A stretch of 64,000 nucleotides of DNA from Saxidomus purpurata (lineage: Eukaryota > Mollusca > Bivalvia > Venerida > Veneridae). Positions 1 to 13,400 of this stretch are shown here, one piece after another. Both the position numbers and the translations under genes were made by a program. The notes under the pieces are model-generated. The model did not search any database, had not been told where the DNA came from, and saw nothing but the letters and a program-made list of their open reading frames with translations. The stretch is from NCBI GenBank assembly GCA_022818135.1, contig JAFMSR010000016.1, forward strand, positions 6,740,127 to 6,804,126. Reading direction: 5' to 3'. Position 1 is the stretch's first letter; every line of letters starts with the position of its first letter.

Positions 1-640
1 TCATTTCTTCACTAATTCTGTTTATATATCTAGAGCTTAGATATTTGGTATGTATCACTGTCTAGTGGCCCTCTACCAAGTTTGTTCAAATCAAACCCCC
101 AGGGTCAAAAATTGACCCTGCCTGGGCACCCTCTTCTGAAAGCCACACTAAAGCTTAGAATGTCTAAACCTCTATTGCCCCTGGGGTCTGTATTGGCCCT
201 GTCCTCTGGTCACTTGTTTTGCATAGATTTTTGTGTAGGAAAACCTTTTAAAATCTTTTCCAAAATCACAAGGCCTTATTTTAAGATATTTGGTATGTAG
301 CATTGACTAGTGGTCCTATACAAAGTTTGTTCAAAGCATGCCCCTGGTGTCAAAATTGACCATGCCCACTTGTCTGTATATTGAGTTATAGGAAAAACCT
401 AGCTTTCAATGAGTTCCTATAGCAACCAGTGACTTCCCATTTGAACAAGTGATCTCCTTGGCAACCATTGACGTCCTTAGCAACAATTTAGTCCCCAAGC
501 AACAAGTGATTTCCTTAGCAACCTTTAGCATCATCTTGCCACCAGTTTGGCTATCACTGACTTACTGTTGTGACCAGTGATTCCTAAAGTGACCAGTGAC
601 TTTCCCTAGCAACCAGTGACCTCCTTAGGTAAGTTCAGTG
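1..640. repeat. Diverged repeat copies and an AGCAACCAGTGAC minisatellite
   Basis: Two related segments starting AGATATTTGGTATGTA occur near 46 and 283, each followed by a CAAGTTTGTTCAAA-type motif (the second reads CAAAGTTTGTTCAAA); they look like diverged copies of an interspersed repeat. From about 410 to 630 short, imperfect units such as AGCAACCAGTGACTTCC repeat. The 72-codon open frame here is inside the repeat and is not credible as a gene. Confidence 0.5.
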
Positions 641-3600
641 GTACTCAGGTGAGCGATATAGGGTCATCATGGCGCTCTTGTTTAGGCTCAGGTTGATTTT
701 TTTTTTGTTCTTTTGTTACCTCAGATATTAATATTTAAGAATGCTTTAAACAACTTGTTGAACTTGATTTACAAGGTGGCAAAGGATTTATACATTCTAT
801 TTTAAATATGAAATGAAGCATTTATATAAACAAGTATTTATTCAGAACAATAGCAGTGTTTAAACAGAATTATATTATAAAGTTCTTATTTTCTATCTCT
901 GACAAATGGTTATATTGTAAAATGAATATAATGTTACAGACTTGCTTAAGGCGTATGGAGAAAATAAACTGGAATGGCAAGGGGATGCAAGGAAAGGGTG
1001 TGGTGAGGGGTTAGTGCACATTGTTTTCCTGAACACCACCAACTGTGAACTGTCAGTATTCTAGTGTGAACTATACATGCATAACTGCTTGTAACTAACA
1101 GCAAACTGTAATTAGACATTGGCCTATTTGCACATTAGCTTTTAGCATTGTTGTATACCTACAAGATGTATTAAATGACATTTACTGATAGTGTAAAGAA
1201 TGTTTTTGAAAGCATATGAAATATCGTTGCTAAAATATGTTAAGATAATCTATGGTACCTCTTTCATGCGTAATGCTGGCTGTAATCATTATGATGAATT
1301 GAAGGATCTCATGCTGGTGGAATTAGTTTTTTTGACACAATATATGGTAAAAGTTGTTTATTGCGAGGTTTTTATTTCTGCAAATGTAGCAATTCGTGAA
1401 TTCATAACACTGACTAAAATAGCAAACATACAATGATCATGAATAAAACAGTACTTGCTTGTGATTTCAAAACCTCTCGAATAAATAAAAAAAATAGGAA
1501 AATTGCGAAATAAACAACTCGCGAATATTAATATTTTTACAGTATGCTACGACTGTTTTACCTGATTAAAGTCAGGTGATACTAGGTCATTCAACTAAGT
1601 ATGATATATTCTGTGTCACAGTTTAATACATAGTGTTTATTGTTAACCTAACAGACGAATGTTATTTATGACGAGGCAGATTCTGTTTTACATTCCACAA
1701 ACAGACTGACTAGATGGACCCTGAGAAATGTTGGACATCTGGCCCCATGATTAAAAAACTTTTTGTCCACTTAGGCTAAGCATGAGATGTTTTTCACCTG
1801 GAGCTTTGTACATACCAAAAACAAAAGAAAAGCCATGATTATCTCAATAGCCCTTTAAAAGTTGTTATGAAAGCATGTTACTTATACTTATAAATATTAA
1901 GAATTTATTAAGTTATGTTCAAATACTATATTGTTTCAAAGTTTGAGCAGCATGAAAATAGTTTTATATTCACCAAGCCTGGTATCAAGCCCATTCTGTT
2001 GATTCATATTTAAAAGGCAGTAAGTTTTCGAGTAGTGCCCGGCTTACCATTCACGATTCAAGCGTTTTATTACATGATGACGGTATGAATGTTAAGTTTG
2101 CTAGTATTGACTAATAGACTTTGGTTATCATTGCAACATTTTATATTTACGAAAAGGTGAAACTAGAAGCTGATCCACTTTTCCGAAACAGAGTCCAAGA
2201 GCATGTGAGGTTGTGACGACAGCATGGCATAGACATGGCCCAGCTTAATGTCTTACGGACTTGGTTGAGCACAGGACTGACTGGTTAGGTACTCGATACA
2301 TTATTGACCAATGCGCTCACTCGACAGCTTTTTAATACAATAGAAACTTAAAACATACAGACTAGGTTGTTAATGTATCCTAAGCTTACAGGCTACGTTG
2401 TTAATATACATGAAATCGTGAAACATTAGGGAGAACTTCTATTCGTGTTTTTTCACACAAGCAATCCTTCATGCTTCAAAGTTCTCCAGAAATTATTGAT
2501 GTTGTTACAACAGTGTTATAGCTTGTTCATGAATTCATGGTCTAGTTGATTCACCCTCAGATAAAAAAAAATCAAAGTGATCAACAGTTACCTAAACTTA
2601 CAGGCTATGTTGTTAATATAATCTAAACTTACAGGTTAGGTTGTAAATAGATCAGAATACATATAAGTTGTGACAATGTATTACAGTATGCCACGATACT
2701 AAAATCAGCTTATTATAACTTCATAATATATATGCGTTTTAACTTTATATTATTTATTAGCTTTATTCGAAATCCAGCGAACTTGCTCTCAGTTGTTTAA
2801 AAGTTTTCTTTAATCATCACCATTATTAGACTGTTCTTAGTCCCACCTAAGCCACGGGAGCCACAGGTCAAACCATTATTTCAGTTTCTTTTACAACTAA
2901 AGCTGACGTGAAAAGGAACAAACTTGCGCCATTTACTTGCTTCCTTGTGTTGAACTTACTGGTGAAAGAGTAGACGGGTTAACATTTTTACCTCAAATCT
3001 GTAATACTACTTTTCATTTTGACCTGTGGAAGTCTGATCATATCTCTTCAGATATTTTGTCCTTGCATTTTGAGATTTTGTTAATATCCTCGGGTCTTTA
3101 AATGCCCATCACTTAGACTTGTTTTTCGACAAAGATGTAAAGAACATGGACCAAGGTGTCCGGATTTCCTGTGAAATCCACGTAGACAGTTTGTAAATGA
3201 TATGTTTGTGTGCTTACAATTTTATAGAATTCCATATCATAATTTTGCTTTTGCTCAAACATTTTTGTGTTTTTACTTACTTTGCTGATGTTTTATGTTT
3301 TGTGTAATTCTGTAATCTTTTCTGGATTCTTTGTTTTTAGTACATTATAAATGGTATTTTCACTTGAGCGAATTTGACCTGTGAAAGCACTTTACATATC
3401 ACAGCTTAATGTTTGTAAACCTTCCCCGTAAAGCTAGGTCCGTTCCCAGGTATCAGGGCACAGACTTGTATCTTTTCAAACTGAGCTAATTTCCAGCCAA
3501 TCAAGAGCCATCTGTATCTGTTTTGAATGTAAAATTTTTGGTAGATGTAAGATTTTTGAAAAATCTTGTGAAATTACTGAATGTCGATATAAAAAGAACT

Positions 3601-5380
3601 AGACTTGTTAAGTGAAGTTTGTACAGGTGATTTACCATAAGGTTTTGAAATTTAAACGCTTTAGCAAGTCAAGTTGATATCACAGGCACTCCTTCCGCTG
3701 AAGTTTTAGCATACTGAAGCCGTGTGCAAACAATATCAGGCAGTCCCTTTATCAATATGTCGCAGTCAACGACAAATCTTTGTCGCAGTTTGCATTTTCT
3801 GTTACATTCTAAGCTACAACAAACTTGGATTTAACAGTAAGCAAAAATCTGTGACAATTCTGTTAACACATTGACTGTATGTAATTAACGTGTTGTTTCT
3901 ACTTCTGAAGTCTTTACTTACAGTCTGATTGAAGTATTTGTGAATTTTGCCTTGTGATTTCCTAGTTCTTTCATGTGATTTGTTGATGTGATTTTATGTG
4001 TTACTATAGTTACGGAATATCTGTTACGATTACGGAATTTATGTTACCATAGTTTCAAAATATCTGTTAACATAGTTATTGAATATATGTTACCATAGTT
4101 ACGGAATATATGTTTACATGTTTATATAGGATAATTAAATTGTTGCCCAATGCCCAACATGGTGTATATTATAATTAGAGAACAGTTACGTTTAAGAGAT
4201 AGTGTATATAAAGATGTTAATGTTTTTTCTGATTTTAATTACGTAACAGTGATATAAATTGCTGTCAAACGTTGTATCTTCATACATATACATGTCATAA
4301 TTGTTTCAGCATTTCAGCAGAGCTCTGTTTATAGCTACTTCTTGTATTTTTTGTTTTTTGATGTAATAAATGAAACTTGTTGTTTGAAACTTTGATACTC
4401 GGTAGCAACAGTAGAAGATTTAACATAAAATTGTCCTTTGTTTTTATGACCTTGACATTTTGAATGAAGATTTTTCGCTGTAACTAACTGCATTCTAAAG
4501 CTTCTTGTGTTACACTTTCAAGCTCATGTGAAATTGAGGTTCATTAGAGCTATTGCAGTTTCTGTTGGCAATTTGGTCATCATGAACTTCTTGTTAAAAC
4601 AGAGATTGTTTTGTTTAAGTGAAGTTACAGTTGTCGCGATGGTTCTTAAGATTTTTTTTTTCTCATTTGTGTGAGTTTTTCTGATTAGAAATCAACTGAT
4701 TTTAGGAAATATAATTTCCCATCGATATAAATGTATGGATAGAATATTGGTTGCTGTTATATTCAGTCAGAGTTTTTGTATTCCCCGTTAGCCGAGTTGC
4801 ATTTGATTGGAAACGTTCATTTTGAAATAAGTAAATGGAAGGAGGTTTAGTGTAAATTATTGTCAAATTTTTACGCCTGTTACCTCACAAACAAATTACC
4901 TGTCCTGAATAGATTACCTCCCTTGTCAGGAATACGTTACCTCCCTTGTTACAGAAATGATATTGACATGTTTCATTCACTGGATTTTATAAGCATTTTT
5001 GTTTGCCAGAAAAAAAAACAATGCCACAATCACGATTTTAATATTTTTTCACAGTCGTGTATACAAAAATGTAATTATGCCAAAAATTACCTTTGATCAA
5101 GAATTTTACTCGATACTTCTGTATTTTATTCATACATTATATGTACAATGCATCCACATGAAGTAAAGACAAAAGTGTAAGTAATCGGCCCATATTGATG
5201 ACCCAATTAATGATGTATTTGAAATCATACCTTTGATTGTGTTTGCACAATTTGTCTAGTTAAATGTGTACAGTGGTAGTGTGGTTTTTAAATTCTGTAG
5301 GGTAACAGATTTACACATCATTTCAAATAATACTTCAACTGTAGACATAGACTTTTTATGACTTTCCAGATATGAGAGGA
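641..5380. other. No gene recognised
   Basis: This stretch is AT-rich with only short open frames. About four imperfect copies of GTTACCATAGTTACGGAATA lie near 4008-4118. AATAAA occurs in ATGTAATAAATGAAAC near 4370, so part of this could be the 3' UTR of a gene lying to the left, but no coding exon supports that. Confidence 0.4.
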
Positions 5381-5384
5381 TGCT

Positions 5385-5840
5385 GGTTTATTGACTCGGT
5401 CCATTGGTAGGTTTTTCATGGACATTTTCCATAAGAAGTTGTGTCAGAGACTATCCATGGGTAGTTCTGTCACTGACTTTATCCATTGGTGGTTCAGTCA
5501 GGATAGTTGTCAGTGACTTAATATTCATGGGTTCTGTCACTGAGTATCTACAGGTAATTCACTTATGTCACTGACTTTATCCATATATATATATACTTTT
5601 GTCAGAATAGTTACCAATGACTTTATCCATGGGTAGTTATGTCATTGACTTTATCCATGGGTAGTTATGTCTTACATGTGGATAGTTCTGTCAGAATAGT
5701 TACCAGTGACTATATCCATGGATAGTTCTATCCATGGGTAGTTATATCCAGTGACTTTATCCATGGGAAGTTATGTCACTGATTTTATCCATGGGTAGTT
5801 ATATCACTGACTTTATCCATGAGTAGTTACATCGGTAGGT
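5385..5840. repeat. Minisatellite based on CTTTATCCATGGGTAGTTATGTCA
   Basis: Roughly 26-bp units built from GACTTTATCCATGGGTAG and TTATGTCACT are repeated imperfectly more than ten times. Many open frames are broken and no coding function is visible. Confidence 0.75.
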
Positions 5841-6559
5841 AGATCACTACATAGTTTATAGTAATTTTGTCGATTGTGATGAATTAGAAATCCAGAATGT
5901 TCATTTTGTATCTTCATCGTTGATGCTTATATTATGCCAGTATATATCATGTTCATTAAGAGATTTAGAAATCATATTTTTGCAGATATTTAGATTGTTA
6001 AAATTAAGTTTTAGATTTTATTGAACTGCTTGTTTTCCTGAAAAATTACTGTTAATAGGTTATGTGAAAGTAATGCCAGCAGCAAAATCAGTCTTTTGTC
6101 ATACATTAACTCGCATATTTTGAATTAACTTAATATTACATGGAATTATAATCCATTAAATTAAATGGTGTGTAAAAACTAAAATTGATTTTGGTATGAA
6201 AATCTATCCATGAGTCAAATGCTTGTAGGACAAAGTGCATTTGTACATGTAAACTGTAAATCGCCCAGATTGTGTCCTAATATAGTAAGATATATAAATG
6301 AGTCTGGCTTCTGGAACTATTCTGTAGTTATGTATTTTGAGCCACCTGCGACCTTAAAAGAAGTATTATGTTACTGTACATTTTCAATATTTCTGCAAAT
6401 TCTGCTTCTGAATTGCCGAGCTAAAAAATTGGCCAGGATACTGTTAGTCAGGCATTGAAATCAATAACCATGGTTAAATGGTCAAATGTAATATATTTAC
6501 TGATAAAAACTAACCTTTTATTATGTCTAACAGCTTATCTTAAATATAACAAATGCTGT

Positions 6560-7085
6560 ATAGTATAAATCAGAAAACACTTGTATCTTGGATTTCTGAA
6601 TTAGAAAATACCAGTACTTGGTTTTCTAAATCAGAAAGTACCTTGGTTTTCTAAATGGGAAAATACTTGTATCTGGGATTTCTAAATTGGAAAATACTTG
6701 TATCTTGCATTTCCTTATCTCAACTTGGTCATTACCTCAAAATAGCATTTACCTCAACTAAGGTCCTTATCTCAACTTGGTCATTACCTCAACATAGCCT
6801 TTACCTCGACTAAGGTTCTTATCTCAGCCTGGTCATTACCTCAACATAGCATTTACCTCAACTAAGGTCCTTATCTCAACTTGGTCATTACCTGAACATA
6901 GCATTTACCTCAACTAAGGTCCTTATCTCAACTTGGTCATTACCTGAACATAGCATTTACCTCAACTAAGGTCCTTATCTCAACTTGGTCATTACCTCAA
7001 AATAGCATTTACCTCAACTAAGGTCCTTATCTCAACTTGGTCATTACCTCAACATAGCCTTTACCTCAACTACGGATCTTATCTC
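6560..7085. repeat. Two adjacent minisatellites (about 31-bp and 53-bp units)
   Basis: From about 6575 to 6710, units containing CTTGGTTTTCTAAAT and TTAGAAAATAC repeat about four times. From about 6712 to 7085, a unit of about 53 bp with TTACCTCAACATAGC, TTTACCTCAACTAAGG and TCCTTATCTCAACTTGG repeats about seven times with few differences, which suggests recent expansion. Confidence 0.8.
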
Positions 7086-7703
7086 AAGTAAGCAAGTTTA
7101 GGAGATGCAAAATCATTTTGCACTTTAATCCATGTTAGTAAAGCATCTAGTGGGAAATAGTTGCATGTAGCTGGAAATAGTTGTCATGGGTTGACCCATT
7201 AATGTACAATGTCTTAGACTAGAAATAGCCTTGAACCGCAGATGTGCACAAACAATTTTCTTTATATTGATTTGAACATGGATACAGAATTGTCTTAGTG
7301 TAAGGGGGGGCGGGGGGGGCTAGGCAGGGGGTAACTAAGCAGAAATACAGGATAAACGTCACTCGTGTCATAACTAGCGAGTGCACATTTTTTACCAAGG
7401 GTATCAGGATGTTTTACTTATGCCATAACAGGGCAGAGTTATCACAAGATGTTTTAGTAATGCTGCAACTGGGCAGAGTGACCATAAGATTGTATTTACA
7501 ACAAACTGGTACTGTCGAGATACAAGTGTTTTCAGATTTGCTCTTATCTTCATGTTAGCATTTTTTCATAAGCAGACGTTTGTTCTACCTCCGTGGATAA
7601 TTGTAGTATATAGTTATACTTTCAACTATGGTGAAATTAAAATGTATCTTTTATGTTTAATTGTGTTCATTTGCCTACCTCCCAAATGCGTTTAGTACCC
7701 CCC

Positions 7704-8760
7704 AAAATAAGCGAATGTGTTTATAGGTACGAATAGTTGTAACCTGGTGGTCTATAGTTATGCACCTTTAGTTTATAGAAGATAACGTATTTCAAGAGTT
7801 GCAACGCCGTGGCACCTTTATTGTACTCCGAAATATGAAGTGTGCGAGGTCTGCTTTGGAATCGTGTTCATCCGTCTATCTGTAGACGAATTCCTCGGCA
7901 ACTAAAAGCAGGGATTTAATGAAGCATCACCGAGTAATTTAAAAAATAAGCGAATGTGTTCATAGGTACGAATAGGTGTAACCTGGTGGTCTATAGTTAT
8001 GCACCTTTAGTTTATAGAAGATAACGTATTTCAAGAGTTGCAACGCCGTGGCACCTTTATTGTACTCCGAGATATGAAGTGTACGAGGGCTACTTTGGAA
8101 TCGTGTTCATCCGTCTATCTGTAGACGAATTCCTCGGTAACCAAAAGCAGGGATTTAATGAAGTATCACCGAGTAATTTGTACCAAGATTAGTTGTCTGT
8201 ATCGTCGCCAAATCCCATTTGATTTTTCATACTAAAGTAAAAATGCTGCATCTTCCCAACCTCTAGCCGAATTTTGATGAAAATTCACAGGAGCCTTGTT
8301 ACTTAGTTCTGTTTTTTGTCCCACCATATCAATGTGTACGTGTTATGACATAGAGATGTTTGTCTGTGTCATTTTCTACATACAAGAAAAGGCCGGAATT
8401 CAACGAAAGTTCACAGGAGTGAGTAGTACCAAGCCAAGTTGTGCACATAGTCTGCATGTTACACCGAGGTTATTTTTCATGCAGTTATGACCCTTTGCAT
8501 TTTTCACACATAATCGTATAATAAAGCGTACCTTGACTTTCGTTTTGGAGAGGTCTCATCCACAAATACAAGCTAACATAGTTGCTCTTATGGACGGGCC
8601 TTTATAACATTTGCTTCAAATCACTCGTTTTGGCGCGTGACTGTCTGACAAGCGAGTGATTATTCCAAACTTAGTTGTGTATACCGTCGGCATGTTGAAA
8701 TGGCTTTAATGTGTCGAGCTGCTTGCAAAAGTGTAGAATGATTGCTCTTCTGTGTCTTTG
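7704..8760. repeat. 239-bp tandem duplication followed by diverged related copies
   Basis: A segment beginning AAAATAAGCGAATGTGTT occurs at 7704 and again at 7943 and runs to 8179, so two nearly identical 239-bp copies lie head to tail. Downstream, about 8400-8690, older copies share motifs such as GTAGTACCAAGCCAAG and CCAAACTTAGTTGTGTA. This looks like a dispersed repeat family that also forms local arrays. No open frame of note is present. Confidence 0.7.
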
Positions 8761-10249
8761 AAATCACACTGAACATTTTAAAATAATATAGCTTGGCACA
8801 CATGTGTGAAACGTACCGAGTCGATGTTTCACTCGTGCAGTCCAGTGATCAGCGACGAAGAAAGGGACGGGGAGAGGAGAGGCCGGGCATAGGTGAAGAG
8901 AGAGAAGGGAGAGGTACATAGACCTTTATATTTATGAAACGTGGTCAAAGTTTTGTCTTCGAAATATACAAAGCTTGCTTTCCAGTTCCAGGCCAATGTC
9001 ATACTTCAATGTGAAACATGATTCCAATTTAAATGTTTCTTCTAGTCTAAATTATGGTCAGGTTTATGGACTTGTAGTTTCAGACCCAGCCCTTCAGGTA
9101 TCCATTTATGAAACTATAATAATCACTGATATTCTCGGAAAATAGATGTGTAAACTTAATAAATCTATAAAGTGCATTGAGGTGTATTTTCGTTTATATG
9201 TTTGACACCTTAAATCTAGGTCGAGATAATCTTACAGCACGCAATAGGTTATGTAGGTGGAGTAAAGTGACATGTCAGCTCCTGACAAGATTTTGATGAC
9301 TTTAAGTTGTTATTCCATACCAGTGACTGTTGCCCTTGCGTCGGTCAGCTCGAGTAATTCAAGTTCAACGTAAAAAGTAAGAACAAAATTAACGAAAAAT
9401 GATCGTAAACTGAAATTGCAGATCGGTTGATTTTTCAGTTAAAAACGGGCCGTTTCAGTAATCTTACAGGGAAAAACAAATCTAATCAATGTTTCCCCCC
9501 TTCGATACCGTTAATCAAAGGGAAATTTTCTCGGTCAAAACTAATAGATTAAAACTAGAAACAGGTTATCAGGATGTTATATTACATGTATGACCCAGTA
9601 TGGACTCAAACACATGTATAGTACATGCACATCCTCCTCTCGTGATTAAACATGAAATACAATCCCTTAAACTGTTGAAATAACAAGTCATTGCCCGAAA
9701 CAAACAGCCAATTTCTATCCTGTGTGGTCCATGGAAGAGTCAAAATTGCATCTTTAAACATAATAAATCCGAGTCATATTTCTAAAGATCTTAATGTAGC
9801 ACACCGACGCTAGAAGCCGTCAATATGTACCCGAGACATTCACAAGCATATATCCTATAAAAACACAATTGTTTCAAATAGTTCGTAATAATTCCAGAAC
9901 TGAGCTTCTTTCCTAGCTATGAAACATCTTACATTTAAAGTGTTGGCATTATCATGCAAAAAGTAATGACTTCGTGAAGGTCGTAACGTAATCCGTGTCA
10001 TGTATACGTGTATTCACTCACGTATTTTATTTATTGAATATGTATCAGTCATTTTGTTTCCTATTTATTAACGCAAGCTAAAAACAGTGTACACATATAG
10101 TTGGTGCACCCAGGATTTATTAGATTGTATATACGATTCCTGGACACCGCAGAAGAAATGTTATAAAACGGTTTGTGGATGTTTAAGCGGGTGGATAGAG
10201 GAGAGTTTTAGTGTTTATATATGTTCTCAAATATGCTATTTCGGAAAAT
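8761..10249. other. Intergenic upstream of RBBP5; nothing recognised
   Basis: No protein-like frame, RNA gene or clear repeat was seen. The stretch ends in the region just before the RBBP5 first exon. Confidence 0.4.
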
Positions 10250-10416
10250 ATGGAATCTTTTGAATTTCTGAGAGAACAGTTCCAGCTTAGAGGTAATTTA
10301 AAAGGCTACTTTTTTCGTATTTGTATACTGTATCTACTACCTGGTATTTTTTTCCCGCTTGCGAGATGACAACAATACACAAAATCTCCTCGTAAAAATG
10401 TATTAGCCGGGATCGG

Positions 10417-10424
10417 ACTTCCGG
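10417..10424 (-). promoter_or_regulatory. ETS-type site just upstream of the RBBP5 start
   Basis: ACTTCCGG on the plus strand (CCGGAAGT on the minus strand) lies 16 bp before the RBBP5 ATG inside a small GC-richer patch. ETS/GABP sites next to the start are typical of TATA-less housekeeping promoters, and no TATA box is visible here. That this is the functional promoter is inference. Confidence 0.4.
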
Positions 10425-10439
10425 CGAAAACAAACCACA

Positions 10440-13400
10440 ATGAATTTGGAACTTTTAGGTATTTTTTACTGTTTCACTACCAGAACTGGAACAAAATGCA
10501 ATGAAAAAGAAAGAATGTTTTAATTGCCAATGCACTGAATAATTTGATTCCGTATATTTCTTTGGATTTTGACATGTTTAGTTGTTTTCAATTGGAACAT
10601 TTGTGAGAGCTGTTAATTTTAGTGGGTGGGGTAACACAATACTGGTCTAAAATTATCAGCAAGCTGCCAATGGATCATGTCAGCAAGTTGAACTGCCATT
10701 AAAGAAATGTTGAATCCAGATACAGTACAATCAGTGCAAGAAGAAGTGCACATATATTTGCTATAATTATTAATGCCCCTCCCTGTGTTCCCTTTGCCTT
10801 TGGATCAATTTAAATTTGCACCAACAGATTCGCCAATCAGCAATAGTGTGTGCCAGTGGCTCCAAATGTTGAGTTTGATTACGACCGAGACAGCCACATG
10901 CTTGTTGGAAAGTAGTGCAAATTAGCTCGGCCGTATAGCAAAATTGCCGAGGTTTTTTGTTGGCCCCATTAAAATTCGCCAACTGGAGGAGATAAGTGGT
11001 CTAGTGGTTTGCGCTGGACTTGTAATCCAGGGATCGCTGGTTCTATCTCCCACTCTTCTAACTTATGGTCTTTTGGACAAGACCTAAAACTGAAGTCCTG
11101 TGTAATGTATCGGTGCTGTCACTGGGCATGTTAAAGAACCAGGGGGTGTCTCTGGTATGGGATGTGTACTGTATCTTGCATTATAGCCTGAAATCTAAAA
11201 TAACTAAACACTGCTGGGGGCGTTGCTCATGGATTATCCGGTACCAACAATAAAACTAAAATGCATGATACATACAAATTTTAGCACCAGAATTTAGTTT
11301 TTGATGCATTTTGCAGAGGATAAGATTACATATTAGATGTAAAAAATGGACAGGAATGGGAAAGTTCGACTGAGGTGAAATGGCCGAGTTTCTTCCCTTG
11401 TGTATACTTTATATAATGGACAATGATTTTTTTGTGGGGCCCGGGTGTCATCATTTAGGAATTCAAAAATCTTCAGAAAGTCACAATATACCCCCACTGT
11501 GTTGATGATTGATCTGCTAAGGCACAACACAGTCAGAAACTTATATTGAATTTTTCTTTTTTCAGAGTCTTTTGGACAGAATTATCCTGAGGTATGTATA
11601 TTATTCCACTTTAGGGGCCCTTTCAGTCTCTAGAACTGAATTATACAATAGAGAATTTTGAAGGTATGACATCAATCATCCCAAAAAGTGCCTGTCTGCC
11701 TGACATGTCAGGCAAAATCTTAGTGCTGCTGCCTGACTAAGTGTCAGGCACTAATAATAAGGCCTTTTACACAATAGCTTCCATTATTCTGTCAGGCAAA
11801 ACTCTTACTGGTCAGGCAAATTTTTCAGTTTGCCTGACCGAATGTCAGGCACTGTAAAACAATTTTTAGGGAAGACATTATCTTGAACTTGTCAGCATTT
11901 GCAGGTCTACTACTTTTGAATCCCAATGGTATGGCAGTTTTTACTGTACCTGAACATCTCGGTAACTTCCATAACCTGGAACATTGTGTGGTGCCCCTCT
12001 TTCTCTAAACCAAGTTTTTGCCACCTAGATAAGGTCAATGGTAGTATATACACAAGTTATGCTGTGTTTTTGTATATATATAAAAACCACATTCGCAAGA
12101 AAACCTGACAGTATGCATAAATTCTGAATATATCGTTGTACCAAATCTGATAGTTGAGAATAACTTTATTTTCTTTCTAGATAAGTTTTCTGAAGTTTCA
12201 AGTACACAAGTCATGCTCATCGTAAATTTATTCTAAATTATTTCAGGATTTTGATGGCACATTAGACTGTGTTAGCATTGCGATCACCTGTGCATTTAAC
12301 AGACAAGGAACCCTTCTAGCAGTGGGATGTAATGACGGGAGATTGGTGCTATGGGATTTCCTTACACGTGGCATTGCTAAAATTATTAACGCACATGTAC
12401 ACCCAGTCTGTACTCTAAGGTAACAGTAGCACACAGACTGGTTTATGAATGGGACAATAATGATAAATATAATTTAAACTACTCTTCTACTCATAGATTT
12501 AAACATACTAATGAATAAACATTTAATATTAAATTCAGTATAAACGTTTCTTTGTCACTAGTATTTAATCCACGTCTAGTATGAAAAGATTGAATTGTAA
12601 AGACTTATACCAGAAGATAATTAAGAGACAGGCAACAGACCCAACAGGGGTATTAACTTTTAATGGAACTTTCTCCAACCATCACTCAGACACCACAAAA
12701 GACTGAAAAGAGATGAATTTTAAAAAAAAATATGTAGTTAATGTCACTGCATCATGAAGGTGATATATGTAATAGTTGATATTTACAACTCTGATTTTAA
12801 GTATGGTCAGGAATTGGTGGCCTTAGTCATTTTGGTTCTGATAAAATATAACATGGTGATACTGCCTTATTTGTATAATATTTCAACAAAATACAAAGGT
12901 GGGAAAGGGTACTAATATTTATTAATGTATAATATTTGTTCATTTAATTTGACTTATTTTCTTAAAACAGTTGGAGCAGAAATGGTCGTAAGTTACTTAG
13001 TGCGGCCACAGACAACACTGTCTCTCTATGGGACATCCTCACTGGTGAAATAGAGAAAACATTCAGGTTTCCGTCACCTATACTCAAAGTACAGTTTCAC
13101 CCTAGAAGCAGGTAAATACAGTCGAACATTTGAACTGTTAGACAGACTGTCCCGTCTGGAATTTCTAAGCTTACTAGATGCTATTCATTCAAGGTGGTAA
13201 TGTTTTAAACTAGAAATTATTTGAACAAAGTAGACTATATTGATGCATTTTAATTGCAATTTTAAACCAAAATTTGATTTATCAGTTCCTTAGATCATTG
13301 TCAAAAATAATTATGTCTCCCCCACCTCGGGGGGAGACATATTGTTGTCTTCCCCCTCCCCCCCCCCCCCCCCCCCCCCCGTCCGTCCAGTCCGTCCGTC

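Noticed and set aside
6712..7085. About 53-bp regular repeats considered as CRISPR
   Set aside because: The whole unit repeats, with no unique spacers and no cas-like genes.
12243..12434. Minus-strand frame over RBBP5 exon 3
   Set aside because: Antisense shadow of a strongly conserved WD40 exon.
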